Source: Bacteroidota bacterium
GTDB taxonomy: Bacteria > Bacteroidota > Bacteroidia > Flavobacteriales > Schleiferiaceae
DNA length: 64,000 bases
Assembly (NCBI GenBank): GCA_016868755.1
Contig: VGFU01000001.1
Span: 42,501 to 106,500 of the forward strand
Direction: 5' to 3'
In this document: positions 24,737 to 33,860 of the stretch, piece after piece
Layout of the letters: every line of letters starts with the position of its first letter
How positions within the stretch are numbered: the first letter of the stretch is position 1
Notes under the pieces: generated by a model
Database searches by the model: none
What the model was told of the DNA's origin: nothing
The model's input: only the letters and a program-made list of their open reading frames with translations
Position numbers and translations under genes: made by a program

Positions 24737-26965
24737 CTAGCGGAACACCGTGAACATGCCGCGGCGTTCTTCAACGAGCCCATCGGGCAGCCAAATAAAC
24801 AAGCGGTAGCTGTAGGGGCCGGCAGGAACCTTTTCGCCCCCGTAGGTGCCGTTCCAGCCGTTGGGATCCTCGCTGCTGTGAAAAACCTGAAGACCCCAGC
24901 GGTTAAACACCGCCCATTCCATGCGGTCGATTCCCGTGGCCACAATGCTGAAGCGCTCGTTGACCGCGTCGTTGTTGGGTGTGAAGGCCGACGGAATGTA
25001 CACGTAGTGGTCCATCTTGAGCTCGACAGGGTAGGCCGCGCTGTCGCTGCAGCCTAAGGTGTCGCGCACGGCGAGCCCCACCCAGTAGGTGCCCGGACGT
25101 CCGTACACGTGGCGCGGATGAACCTTGGTCGAGGTATCGCCATCGCCAAAGTACCAGCGCACGTTCAGCGTGTCGGTCGAATAATTCGTGAATCCCACGT
25201 CAAGAGGGTTTCCGGGATCTTGCAGGTACGTGAACGAGGCTACGGGGCTCGGCACGACCCAGGCATACACCGAGTCGTCTTGCGTAATGAGGCAGTTGTC
25301 GGTCACCTGGTACCGGTACCACTGGCTCGAGGCCGGAGTTACCGTCCACAGCGTATCGGTCGGCCCGTTGATCCACTTGGTCGTGCGCTGGCCTTTGCCG
25401 AACTGCGAGCGCGCACGAAGGGTTGCGGCGTCGCTCGGACATAGGTACAGGGTGTCGGACTCGGTGCGGATGGAGTCGTAGGGCTCCACGTAGATGGTAA
25501 TGCTGTCTACCCGCGGAACCGTGCTGCACTCGTCCCAACTGAGGTAGCGAAACTTCGTCGTCACTGGCGGTGCCACGGTGAGCAGTGTGGCTTGAAGGGT
25601 GTCCGATTCCCAGTATCCCCAGCGGTTTCCTTCTCCGCCCGACAGGGTTGCCCGCAACCGCGTCACCGAACCGGGGCACGCGAGGGTGTCATTACCCTGG
25701 TCAATGGCAAGCGCTGCCTGCACGCCTACCCGATCGCGAATCCAAATGTCGACCGAGTCGGCGGGGTACACAGCGCAGTCCGTCGAAACCGGCATCATGC
25801 GCACGCGCAGGAGCTCCAGGGGCTCGGCTATTCCGTCGTCAATGGGCTGAAACCACAAGGTGTCGGTCTTCTGACCGGGGTACAATATCAGGGTATCTGG
25901 CAATCCGCCCACAAAGTCGGCCGGGATCGCACTGCCCACGTAGTTGAACTGGGCAATAAGGGTGTCGCTCGTGGCCCCTTTGCGCTCAAAGAGCAAGTAA
26001 CTTTTGGCACAGCCCTCGACCATCACCGTGTCGCTGAACGAGGCTCCCGCGTTGGTGGTAGGCGTCAGGTTGATTTCGGGCAGCTTAAACGAGCGGGCCC
26101 CGAGGAATACGGCCGAATTTAAGGCTCCGTCGCTCACGTCGGCAATCATCAACTTAATGGTGTAGGGCACACCGCACACTACCCCGGCCTTGGCCCGAAA
26201 GACGTCGGTAAAGCCCTCGAGGTTGACGATGCTCGATCCGCCGGTATTGGCGTTGTAGTAGGTGGCGTGCGCCACGTAGTTCGGGTTGGCCGTCAAGCAA
26301 TTGGAGGCGGAATTGCCGCCCGAGGGATAGCCTTGATTGATGGTGTTCACGGCAACCGGCGTGGTCGTGCCCGGAATGACCGCAAGGTTGACCGTGTCGA
26401 TGCGGAGGCTTCCGTTGGGATGGTACATCGGCATACCGTTGATGCCGGGTCCGATCAAGAAAAACCCGAAGACGTCGTTGAACCCGGAGCAGGTGTAGCT
26501 GGTGTATTCTTTGGACCCAAAAATGTAGTCAAACTGCACGCTGTCGCCGTTGGCCAGAAAGTTGAACTGGATGGACGCCCGGTCGTACTGACTCGATGCC
26601 GACGAACCAATGGTATTTAGTACGGTCGTTAGGTTTGCACTGGTTGTCTGCGCAGGGAAGGTGGTGAACGTTCCAGTTTGGCCGGGAACCACGTCGATGG
26701 CGTCGGTGGTGACCATAACGATTCCGCTGTCGAGACCAAAGGCGGGGTTGGAGCAGGTAAACTTGCCCAACTGAACGGAGGGCGGCTGCGAAACAGGCAA
26801 GCCAAATGCGTTCAACGGCGAGTAGACAAACAGGTTTGGGCCGACGAGCACGTTTTGAACCAACCACATCGGATCGTTTCGCGGCGATGTCGAGTTCACC
26901 ACGATGTTTTGGCCCCCAGCGCCAAGCCCGAAGGCGAGCGAAAGAAATAGGAGTAGTTTTCGCAC
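24737..26965 (-). CDS. Secreted choice-of-anchor L / PKD protein with T9SS type B sorting domain
   Basis: Large surface or secreted protein of about 742 residues. It has a signal peptide (MRKLLLFLSLAFGLGAGGQ). A choice-of-anchor L domain follows (about 20-250): TSPRNDPMWLVQNVLVG, FDYIFGSKEYTSYTCSGFNDVFGFFL and a block including CGVPYTIKLMIADVSDGALNSAVFL. The middle is beta-rich. A PKD domain (about 565-650) has WYFGDGDTSTKVHPRHVY. The C-terminal gliding-motility-associated domain (about 655-742) has YIPSAFTPNNDAVNERF and FNRWGLQVFHS. This tail directs export by the T9SS (type B). The start is uncertain: GTG at 26965 gives the best signal peptide, ATG at 26992 is possible. Longer upstream reading is antisense to the dipeptidase gene and rejected. 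Confidence 0.88.
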   Translation of the reverse strand: MRKLLLFLSLAFGLGAGGQNIVVNSTSPRNDPMWLVQNVLVGPNLFVYSPLNAFGLPVSQPPSVQLGKFTCSNPAFGLDSGIVMVTTDAIDVVPGQTGTFTTFPAQTTSANLTTVLNTIGSSASSQYDRASIQFNFLANGDSVQFDYIFGSKEYTSYTCSGFNDVFGFFLIGPGINGMPMYHPNGSLRIDTVNLAVIPGTTTPVAVNTINQGYPSGGNSASNCLTANPNYVAHATYYNANTGGSSIVNLEGFTDVFRAKAGVVCGVPYTIKLMIADVSDGALNSAVFLGARSFKLPEINLTPTTNAGASFSDTVMVEGCAKSYLLFERKGATSDTLIAQFNYVGSAIPADFVGGLPDTLILYPGQKTDTLWFQPIDDGIAEPLELLRVRMMPVSTDCAVYPADSVDIWIRDRVGVQAALAIDQGNDTLACPGSVTRLRATLSGGEGNRWGYWESDTLQATLLTVAPPVTTKFRYLSWDECSTVPRVDSITIYVEPYDSIRTESDTLYLCPSDAATLRARSQFGKGQRTTKWINGPTDTLWTVTPASSQWYRYQVTDNCLITQDDSVYAWVVPSPVASFTYLQDPGNPLDVGFTNYSTDTLNVRWYFGDGDTSTKVHPRHVYGRPGTYWVGLAVRDTLGCSDSAAYPVELKMDHYVYIPSAFTPNNDAVNERFSIVATGIDRMEWAVFNRWGLQVFHSSEDPNGWNGTYGGEKVPAGPYSYRLFIWLPDGLVEERRGMFTVFR

Positions 26966-27007
26966 GGTTTCAAAGGGAAAGATACAACGCATAGGCCAAG
27001 CGGATTG

Positions 27008-27015
27008 TACCTTCG
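27008..27015 (+). promoter_or_regulatory. Possible -7 box before the M20 dipeptidase gene
   Basis: TACCTTCG differs from TAnnTTTG at one position and ends 4 nt before the ATG at 27020, the spacing seen repeatedly in this window. Confidence 0.35.
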
Positions 27016-27019
27016 AATC

Positions 27020-28405
27020 ATGATTGATTCGTACGTTTCCCAGCACCGTCAGCGCTTTCTCGACGAGCTTTTTACCCTTCTTCGCCTGCCAAGTATTTCG
27101 GCGGACCCCGCCTACAAGGACTCCGTCCTGGCAACCGCCGATGCGGTGGCGGGCTTCTTGACCCAGGCCGGAGCCCAAAACGTTGAAGTTTGCTCCACTC
27201 CCGGTTACCCGGTCGTGTACGGCGAGTACTTCGTCGACCCTTCGCGTCCTACCGTGCTCGTGTACGGCCACTACGATGTACAGCCCGCCGACCCCTTGAA
27301 CCTGTGGACAACTCCGCCGTTTGAGCCCGAGGTGCGCAGCACCCCGATTCACCCGAACGGCGCCATTTTTGCCCGCGGAGCCTGTGACGACAAGGGCCAG
27401 TTTTTTATGCACATCAAGGCCTTTGAGGCCATGGTCGCCCAAGGCAACGTGCCCTGCAACATGAAATTCATGATTGAGGGCGAAGAAGAGGTTGGGTCGA
27501 ACAACCTCGAGTGGTTTGTCAAGCGCAACCGCGAGCGCCTCGCGTGCGACGTGATTTTGATTTCTGATACGGGCATTATTGCTCCTGGCATTCCATCGAT
27601 TTCGGTAGGTCTGCGCGGACTTTCGTACGTCGAAGTCGAAGTGACGGGACCCAACCGCGACCTGCACTCGGGCATTTACGGCGGAGCCGTGGCCAACCCG
27701 ATCAACATCCTCACCGAAATGATCGCGTCCCTGCACGACAAAGACAACCGGATTACGATTCCGGGATTCTACGACAAGGTGCAGGTATTGAGCGACGTGC
27801 AGCGTTCCGACCTCAACAAAGCCCCATTCAGCCTTGAGGAGTATAAGGCGGCCCTTGACCTCAGCGACGTGCACGGCGAAACAGGCTACACCACCATCGA
27901 GCGCACCGGTATTCGGCCGACGCTCGACGTGAACGGCATCTGGGGCGGATACACCGGCGAAGGCGCCAAAACCGTCATCGCTTCGAAGGCGTACGCCAAG
28001 ATTTCGATGCGCTTGGTTCCGGACCAGGACCCCGACGAAATCACGGAGCTGTTTGCCAAGCACTTTACGAGCATTGCTCCGGCGAGCGTCAAGGTCGAGG
28101 TTCGCCCCCACCACGGTGGGCACGCTTACGTGTGCCCGACCGACCACCCGGGCTACCGGGCGGCGCACAAGGCCATGGCCGAGACCTACGGACGCGAACC
28201 CGTTCCGACCCGCGACGGCGGTTCGATTCCCATTGTTGCCCTATTTGAGCGCGAACTTGGGGTGAAGTCAATTTTGATGGGCTTTGGGCTTGACAGCGAC
28301 GCCATCCACTCACCCAACGAACACTACGGACTGGACAACTACTTCCAAGGAATTCGCACCATTCCGCGCTTCTACTTGCACTACGCCGAAGGCGCACGGG
28401 CTTAA
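27020..28405 (+). CDS. M20 family dipeptidase
   Basis: Cytoplasmic di-zinc peptidase of the CNDP/PepV-like M20 group, cutting dipeptides. The 461-residue protein has the first metal His and Asp in YGHYDVQPAD and the bridging Asp in RGACDDKGQ. The catalytic Glu pair lies in IEGEEEVGSNN, followed by the metal Asp in ISDTGII. The dimerisation domain has GLRGLSYVEVEVTGPNRDLHSGIYGG, and the C-terminus has DSDAIHSPNEHYGLDNY with the final metal His. All ligands are present. The chosen ATG matches homologues; the longer frame adds five residues over the promoter box. It ends at a bidirectional terminator. Confidence 0.93.
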   Translation: MIDSYVSQHRQRFLDELFTLLRLPSISADPAYKDSVLATADAVAGFLTQAGAQNVEVCSTPGYPVVYGEYFVDPSRPTVLVYGHYDVQPADPLNLWTTPPFEPEVRSTPIHPNGAIFARGACDDKGQFFMHIKAFEAMVAQGNVPCNMKFMIEGEEEVGSNNLEWFVKRNRERLACDVILISDTGIIAPGIPSISVGLRGLSYVEVEVTGPNRDLHSGIYGGAVANPINILTEMIASLHDKDNRITIPGFYDKVQVLSDVQRSDLNKAPFSLEEYKAALDLSDVHGETGYTTIERTGIRPTLDVNGIWGGYTGEGAKTVIASKAYAKISMRLVPDQDPDEITELFAKHFTSIAPASVKVEVRPHHGGHAYVCPTDHPGYRAAHKAMAETYGREPVPTRDGGSIPIVALFERELGVKSILMGFGLDSDAIHSPNEHYGLDNYFQGIRTIPRFYLHYAEGARA

Positions 28406-28424
28406 ACCCGTATGCGTTCCGCAC

Positions 28425-28451
28425 AAAAAAAGGCGCCTCAGTGCGCCTTTT
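28425..28451. terminator. Bidirectional rho-independent terminator
   Basis: AAAAGGCGC (28428-28436) pairs with GCGCCTTTT (28443-28451), a 9-bp stem with a 6-nt loop. There is an A-tract to the left and a T-tract to the right. It lies between the convergent dipeptidase (rightward) and phosphate transporter (leftward) genes and can stop both transcripts. Confidence 0.85.
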
Positions 28452-28470
28452 GCTTTAGGTCGAAGTCCGT

Positions 28471-30681
28471 TTAGGCTACGTACAGCTGGTGCACCCGGTG
28501 CATCAATGCGGTAATGTCGCGGAGCTCCATCAGCAGCTTGGTTTGCAGGTGCGACTGCCGCGTCGAAATCTCGCCGTTGCGGTAGCTCTGAAGTTCACGA
28601 TCTAAAATGCGCTGAATGTCGGCGACAATGCGGCGCTTCGCAGCCAACAAATCGCTGTTGGACTCGCTGCTCCCTGTTTCGAGCGCACGAACGATTCGGC
28701 CCGAGTAGGCCGTGAATAGCGCAATGACCTCGGCATAGGCCAGCAAGAAGGCCCCGTGCGGACGCGCGTGCAAATTGGCGAGGTAGTTGTGTTCGGCCTC
28801 GACCATAGCGCGTGCGCTCTCGGTCATGTCGCAGACGTAGTCAAAGGCCAGCAAGTGCGCCCGGAACGAATCCGACTTGTCGCCTTTAAACTCGCGAATG
28901 ATGCGGATCATGCGCAGTTCGAGCTTTTCGTGGCGCTTGTTGAGCAGCTCCACCTCTTTGAGCAAGCGGCGCGTAGTGCGCTTTTGGTTCGTTGCAAGGG
29001 CTTCGGCCGACATAATGACGATGTGGGCGGTGCGGTCGAGGTCTGAACCCATAAGCACGCGGCTGCTGGTCATGGGTTCATCGGCGTTGGCCAGTTTTTC
29101 GATTACGTCCTCAACGAGGTTCTCTGCTTTCATTTGGTCCGCAAAACCCATGTGGCTGCGCACAATGAGTCCAAGGGCGAAAACCGTCAAAACCAAGGCA
29201 GCTATGAACTCTCCGTAGAACAAGAAGGCGGCAAAAAGTGCCGAGGCCGTGAAGGCAATGACGGCGGTCAGCAGCCAGCTTCCGATTACGTTCACGACGC
29301 CGGCCACGCGGTACACTGCCGATTCCTCGCCCCAAGCGCGGTCGGCCAACGACGTCCCCATTCCCACCATGAACACGACAAACGTGGTGCTCAAGGGCAG
29401 ACCAAGGCTGGTGGCGTAGGCAATCAAGGTCGACGCCAGCAGAAGATTGACACTTCCGCGCACAAAATCAAAGGCGGGCTGGGTGCGCGGATCGCTCAAA
29501 TCTTCAGGCTGCGTAAAGCGTGCGTCGGTCCACGAACGCACCCCTGCCCCGGTAAAGCGAACAAAGACCTTAGAAAGGGCTAAAGTCGACGAGGTAATTC
29601 CGCGGCTGACCGCATTGGGCTTGAATTTCTCGGTGCCCTCGCCTTGACGGGCAAGGTTGATTGACGTCTCGCTCACCTTGCGCGCCTTGGCATTAGTCCA
29701 CAAGGTTACGATCATGAGAATCCCCGCGACCAGGAGGATCGCAAATGGCGTACTTACTTTTTCTGCCATAGAGTCCATCATCAGGCTGTGTGCATCCGCT
29801 CCGCTTGCGTGGTACACTTGATAGGCCTGAAAAGCCGCCAGGGCGGGTCCGATAAAGTTGACCAAGTCGTTTCCGGCAAAAGCCATGGCCAGCGAGAACG
29901 TACCAAAAAGTACGACGTACCTGAGGGGATTCAGTCCGAGATAAACGGCGAATTGGGCGAGCAGCGAAAATCCGACAAAAAACACCCCAAGAAGCAAATT
30001 TTGGTGTCCTGCGAGCCACGTGCCGAGCTCGGCGTTCACGAGCACGCTTCCCTTGAGACCCTTAAAAATCAGGTAATTCAAAATGAAAGTGGCCGAAAGA
30101 CCACTAAAAATTCCACCAAAAAAGCGAAGCGTATTCTCGAGCTTGTAGGTGAAGACTAAGCGCGCAATCCACTGCACCAAAAGCCCAGTTACAAAGGCAA
30201 TTCCCACCGACGAAAAAATACCGTTGATGATCCGCACCGTGCTGTCGAGGTTTAAGTACTCTGAAAACTGAAACGGGTCGAGTCCGCGCTCCACTGCGGT
30301 GAGAAACCCGATTGCGGTTCCCGCGCCAAACAGCTCAAACACCAACGAAACCGTCGTCGAGGTCGGGATGCCGAAGGAGTTGTAGACGTCCAAGAGAATG
30401 ACGTCGGTAAGCATAACCGCTACAAAAATGAATAAAAGGCTGTGAAAGGAGAAGTACGACGGATCAAACACGCCATTGCGGGCGACTTCCATCATTCCGC
30501 TCGAAAACAGGGTGCCCAGCACGACGCCAAAGCTGGCGACGGCTAATATCACGCGGTAGCTGCCGGCTCGCGTACCGAGGGCCGAGTTCAAAAAGTTGAT
30601 CGCATCGTTGGCAACCCCAACAATGAGGTCCAACGTGGCCAACGACATTAGCAGAATGACGAGCAGAAAGTACGGATCCAT
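28471..30681 (-). CDS. Inorganic phosphate transporter, PiT family with PhoU-like C-terminus
   Basis: Low-affinity cation-coupled phosphate permease. The 736-residue protein starts MDPYFLLVILLMSLATLDLIVGVANDAINFLN, the PiT signature GANDxxN-like motif. A second copy appears in FSLAMAFAGNDLVNFIGP. Both PiT repeats with FGIPTSTTVSLV and GLPLSTTFVVFMVGMGTSLADRAWG are present. From about residue 520 a cytoplasmic helical PhoU-like region follows (RTAHIVIMSAEALATNQKRTTRRLLKEVELLNKRHEK). This fused length is usual in Bacteroidota. It is divergent from the SSP411-like gene across an 84-base gap. Confidence 0.93.
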   Translation of the reverse strand: MDPYFLLVILLMSLATLDLIVGVANDAINFLNSALGTRAGSYRVILAVASFGVVLGTLFSSGMMEVARNGVFDPSYFSFHSLLFIFVAVMLTDVILLDVYNSFGIPTSTTVSLVFELFGAGTAIGFLTAVERGLDPFQFSEYLNLDSTVRIINGIFSSVGIAFVTGLLVQWIARLVFTYKLENTLRFFGGIFSGLSATFILNYLIFKGLKGSVLVNAELGTWLAGHQNLLLGVFFVGFSLLAQFAVYLGLNPLRYVVLFGTFSLAMAFAGNDLVNFIGPALAAFQAYQVYHASGADAHSLMMDSMAEKVSTPFAILLVAGILMIVTLWTNAKARKVSETSINLARQGEGTEKFKPNAVSRGITSSTLALSKVFVRFTGAGVRSWTDARFTQPEDLSDPRTQPAFDFVRGSVNLLLASTLIAYATSLGLPLSTTFVVFMVGMGTSLADRAWGEESAVYRVAGVVNVIGSWLLTAVIAFTASALFAAFLFYGEFIAALVLTVFALGLIVRSHMGFADQMKAENLVEDVIEKLANADEPMTSSRVLMGSDLDRTAHIVIMSAEALATNQKRTTRRLLKEVELLNKRHEKLELRMIRIIREFKGDKSDSFRAHLLAFDYVCDMTESARAMVEAEHNYLANLHARPHGAFLLAYAEVIALFTAYSGRIVRALETGSSESNSDLLAAKRRIVADIQRILDRELQSYRNGEISTRQSHLQTKLLMELRDITALMHRVHQLYVA

Positions 30682-30686
30682 GGGAA

Positions 30687-30694
30687 CAAAGGTA
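30687..30694 (-). promoter_or_regulatory. -7 box of the phosphate transporter gene
   Basis: TACCTTTG on the minus strand is an exact TAnnTTTG match ending 5 nt before the ATG at 30681. Transcription would begin at or next to the start codon. Confidence 0.55.
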
Positions 30695-30754
30695 ACCTTA
30701 CCCTCCGGCTGCCCATGTTATCAAGAGGTTAAGAAGACCGTTGCCCCAAGCGAC

Positions 30755-30762
30755 TACCTTAG
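30755..30762 (+). promoter_or_regulatory. Possible -7 box of the SSP411-like gene
   Basis: TACCTTAG differs from TAnnTTTG at one position and lies 3 nt before the GTG at 30766 (6 nt before the alternative GTG at 30769). It is divergent to the phosphate transporter promoter in the same 84-base gap. Confidence 0.3.
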
Positions 30763-30765
30763 CGT

Positions 30766-32649
30766 GTGGTGAACCAACTGACGTCCGCATCGAGCTTATA
30801 CCTGCAGCAGCACGCCGCCCAGCCAGTGCACTGGCAGGAATGGAGCGCCGAGGTTCTCGAGCGGGCCGCCGCTGAAGGCAAATGGCTGCTCGTCTCCATC
30901 GGGTATTCGACGTGCCACTGGTGCCACGTGATGGCCCACGAAGTGTTTGACGACCCCGAGGTGGCCGCGGTACTCAACGAACGCTGGATCAGTATCAAAG
31001 TGGACCGAGAGGAACGCCCCGACCTCGATCATTCCTACATGGCGGCTTCGCTGGCGATGACCGGTCAGGGCGGTTGGCCACTCAACGCCATTTGCTTGCC
31101 CGACGGGCGACCGGTTTGGATCGCAACCTACCTTCCCAAAGCTCGGTTTTTGTCGGCCCTCGAGCAACTCGACCGCGTTCGCCGCACCCACGGGCTTCAG
31201 GCCCTTGACTATGCCGGCCAGATTGCCGAATTTCTCAGTAGCTCGGCAGACCTCGGTTCGCGGGACGAGATGGAATGGACCGCGGTTCAGTCCGCAATGA
31301 GCGGCAGCTGGGATGCGTTTTGGGGCGGATTTCGGGGCGCCCCCAAGTTTCCCCTTTCGGCTTCGTGGTCGGCCCTTTGGCGGCTGGGCGCGCATCGCCC
31401 CTGGCCCGAAGCGCTGTCCCAGGTAGACCGCACGCTGGCCACGCTCATTCGCTCGGGCACCTACGATCTGGGCCGTGGCGGACTCTTTCGCTACAGCACC
31501 GACGGGGCCTGGGTGGTTCCGCATTTTGAAAAAATGCTCTACGACAGCGCGCTGTTTGCCCGCCTTTGTGCGGAAGTAGGAAGCGCCGAATCCCTCGTGG
31601 CCCTCGAAGAAACGCTCACGTTCTTGGAGCGGGACCTCCTTCGCGACGACCACTTGTTTGCGGCGGGGCTCGACGCGGACCACCCTGACGGCGAAGGCCG
31701 AACCTACACCTGGACCGAGTCGGAGCTGCGCGAAGCCCTTGGTTCTGACGCCCCAGGGTGGCTGGAAATGCTGGAACGCGAGAGCCGTTTGCACGATGGG
31801 GCATGGAACCTTGCCTGCGGTACCGCCGACGGGCCCAACCCGCGAGATCTGGCGGGCTTTGAAGCGCTCCGATCCGCAGCCCTCGCTCGCCCCCTGCCGC
31901 TCCGCGACCCCAAGTGCGTGCTGTCCTGGAACGCCCTGGCGGTCTGCGCGGTTGCCGACGCCGTACTGCGCACCGGAAGCCTCCCGCGCCGCAGCCTTTT
32001 GATAGAACTCGCTTCGGCCCATCGAAGGGCGTTTGCCGACGGGCAGGTCGCCGTGCACTACCCCGACGGACGCAGCTCGGGCCCCGCATTTCTCGACGCC
32101 ATGGCGTACAGCATTCAAATGGCCGTGCGCTGCAGCCAAGTGCTGCTGGACCCTGCTTGGCTGGACCAAGCCATCGATTGGCTCGAAATCGTCCGCACCC
32201 GTTTTGAACGAGCGGGGCGCATGCACTTCGCGCCACAAAATCTTCGCGGCGGGGCGTTTGCCGACACCCTAACGTGGGACGACGACGTGCTGCCTAACCC
32301 GCTGCAAAGCCTGGCAGAATCTGCGCTCATCGTGGGGCACCTTCGGGCGCTAACCCGCTGGATAGATTGGTCTAAGCACTTGATTAAGATGGGTTTGGAC
32401 CGCGCGGCAACCAACCCTGCCCGGCACGCCTCGTGGATCGCTTTAGAGCTCGTAGCGCAGGACGGTGCCGAACATTGGCTTATTCGCCCCCACGCAGTTC
32501 TTGGCGCGCGCAGCCTTCCCGCCACGCCCCTATGGGGCCCGATGGAGCGCGAAGCAAACGTTTTTGCCCAGCTCTGCGGCCACGATGCATGTAGGTTTGC
32601 TGCACGAACCGAAACCGAGTTTAATCATGGCCCTAATCCCTTCAACTAA
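30766..32649 (+). CDS. Thioredoxin-fold protein of the SSP411/YyaL (DUF255) family
   Basis: The 627-residue protein has an N-terminal thioredoxin-like domain with the motif STCHWCHVMAHEVFDD (Cys50/Cys53), then VDREERPDL and GQGGWPLNAICLPDGRPVW. A six-hairpin glycosidase-like domain follows, with FRGAPKFP, LGRGGLFRYSTDGAWVVPHFEKMLYD, DADHPDGEGRTYTWT and SWNALAV. This is the full architecture of the family, although somewhat shorter than the usual 670-700 residues. The molecular function is unknown. Translation starts at GTG; two consecutive GTG codons are possible. The end overlaps the tag gene by 23 nt. Confidence 0.9.
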   Translation: MVNQLTSASSLYLQQHAAQPVHWQEWSAEVLERAAAEGKWLLVSIGYSTCHWCHVMAHEVFDDPEVAAVLNERWISIKVDREERPDLDHSYMAASLAMTGQGGWPLNAICLPDGRPVWIATYLPKARFLSALEQLDRVRRTHGLQALDYAGQIAEFLSSSADLGSRDEMEWTAVQSAMSGSWDAFWGGFRGAPKFPLSASWSALWRLGAHRPWPEALSQVDRTLATLIRSGTYDLGRGGLFRYSTDGAWVVPHFEKMLYDSALFARLCAEVGSAESLVALEETLTFLERDLLRDDHLFAAGLDADHPDGEGRTYTWTESELREALGSDAPGWLEMLERESRLHDGAWNLACGTADGPNPRDLAGFEALRSAALARPLPLRDPKCVLSWNALAVCAVADAVLRTGSLPRRSLLIELASAHRRAFADGQVAVHYPDGRSSGPAFLDAMAYSIQMAVRCSQVLLDPAWLDQAIDWLEIVRTRFERAGRMHFAPQNLRGGAFADTLTWDDDVLPNPLQSLAESALIVGHLRALTRWIDWSKHLIKMGLDRAATNPARHASWIALELVAQDGAEHWLIRPHAVLGARSLPATPLWGPMEREANVFAQLCGHDACRFAARTETEFNHGPNPFN

Positions 32650-33226
32650 CGTCCAAAAATGCCCGTGGTGCCTCGGCGATGCGCTGATGGAGGACTACCA
32701 CGACCGAGAATGGGGCGTGCCCGTGTACACCGACGCCGCGATGTTTGAGCACTTGGTGCTTGAAACGTATCAAGCTGGGCTTTCGTGGCGGACCGTCCTG
32801 CACAAGCGCGAAGCCTTGCGGGCACACCTATACGGATTTGATGCGGAATCCCTGCTGCGGTCAACCGAAGCGGATCGGGCCGCCTTTTTGGCCGATCCCG
32901 CAGTAATCCGCAACCGCCTGAAGTACGATGCGGTTCTCCACAATGCGCGCTGCATGATCGAGTTTCGAGAGCAGCACGGTTTAGGTTTTGCCGACTACCT
33001 CTGGAATTGGGTTGGCGGAATCCCAATGGACGGGCGACGCCAAGGAAGCTGGCCGGCCACAACACCGGAATCGGACGAGCTTTCTGCTCGCCTAAAATCC
33101 GCCGGTTTCAAGTTTGTCGGCTCCACGACCCTTTATGCGCACATGCAGGCAACCGGCCTGGTGAACGACCACTGGACGACCTGTCCGCGCTACGAAGTGG
33201 TTAAAGTACTTGCCCGAACACCTTGA
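32627..33226 (+). CDS. tag: DNA-3-methyladenine glycosylase I, Tag
   Basis: Tag excises 3-methyladenine from alkylated DNA. The 199-residue protein carries CPWCLGDALMEDYHDREWGVPVYTD with the N-terminal zinc Cys and His, the helix-hairpin-helix region, and WNWVGGIP. The C-terminal zinc residues are in NDHWTTCPRYEV. The Glu in YDAVLHNARCMIEF region and LETYQAGLSWRTVLHKRE fit the family. The start ATG at 32627 lies inside the 3' end of the SSP411-like gene (23-nt overlap), so translation is probably coupled. The longer upstream frame has no similarity and is rejected. Its 3' end overlaps the convergent tsaB by 26 nt. Confidence 0.93.
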   Translation: MALIPSTNVQKCPWCLGDALMEDYHDREWGVPVYTDAAMFEHLVLETYQAGLSWRTVLHKREALRAHLYGFDAESLLRSTEADRAAFLADPAVIRNRLKYDAVLHNARCMIEFREQHGLGFADYLWNWVGGIPMDGRRQGSWPATTPESDELSARLKSAGFKFVGSTTLYAHMQATGLVNDHWTTCPRYEVVKVLARTP

Positions 33227-33860
33227 GGTAGCGGGGCTCCCACGTGGCCAAGTCTTCGGGAGCTCCTTCAGTGATTTGGCGAAGTACCGGGGCCAGTGCA
33301 TGCCGCGCCTCGGCATACCGAATGCCGCTGTCCTCGAGGCTGGGCCACAGGGAGCGCACTTTTTCGACGCCGTCGCCCGCTCCCAAAGCGGGTGCGCGCA
33401 GCGACCAGTCTTCGTTCGCAATGCTCGGTTGGTCTGTGCTCGTTCGCGTTACGTCCGATTGAAAAAAGGCCTCATAGACCTCCATCCGCCGAGCGTCCAT
33501 GGCCGTCCAAATGGGCAAGGTCGACTGCGGATGCGCCTCGCGCACGGCCTCGGCGAGCAGTTCGAGCGAGCTTACACCGTAGCACGGAAGCTCCCAGGGC
33601 AGCGCGAGCCCCTTGGCTGCCGCCAAACCAATGCGCAAACCGGTGTAGGAACCGGGTCCATGGGCCACGCCGAGGGCGCCGATATCGCACACGGCGATTC
33701 CGCCCTCTTCCAAAACCGCATCAATCATGGGGTGGAGCAATTCCGCATGCCGGTAGCCCTGCGGATCAACCACCGAACGCGACACGACCACTTCGCCGTC
33801 GCAAGCTAGGGCAACACTGCAGCAGCGAGACGAGGTCTCAAGGAGCAGAATGTGCTTCAT
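33201..33860 (-). CDS. tsaB: tRNA threonylcarbamoyladenosine biosynthesis protein TsaB
   Basis: TsaB is the dimerisation partner of TsaD in making t6A at position 37 of ANN-decoding tRNAs. The 219-residue protein starts MKHILLLETSSRCCSVALA, the ASKHA-type N-terminus. It has IGALGVAHGPGSYTGLRIGLAAAKGLA, the TsaB hallmark, and PIWTAMDARRMEVYEAFF. Length is typical. Its ATG overlaps the stop of the HlyD-type gene by one base, so it ends the tolC-hlyD-tsaB operon. The 26-nt tail-to-tail overlap with tag leaves no room for a separate terminator. Confidence 0.95.
   Translation of the reverse strand: MKHILLLETSSRCCSVALACDGEVVVSRSVVDPQGYRHAELLHPMIDAVLEEGGIAVCDIGALGVAHGPGSYTGLRIGLAAAKGLALPWELPCYGVSSLELLAEAVREAHPQSTLPIWTAMDARRMEVYEAFFQSDVTRTSTDQPSIANEDWSLRAPALGAGDGVEKVRSLWPSLEDSGIRYAEARHALAPVLRQITEGAPEDLATWEPRYLKVFGQVL

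Noticed and set aside
24717-24747. Terminator between the UbiA-like gene and the T9SS type B gene
   Set aside because: A weak inverted match (CCGCT/AGCGG) overlaps both stop codons, with mismatches and no T-tract.
26993-28168. N-terminal extension of the T9SS type B protein
   Set aside because: This part of the open frame is antisense to the M20 dipeptidase, whose metal ligands are all present; a signal peptide begins at 26965.
30796-32238. Leftward ORF of 480 codons
   Set aside because: Antisense to the SSP411-like gene, which carries clear family motifs.
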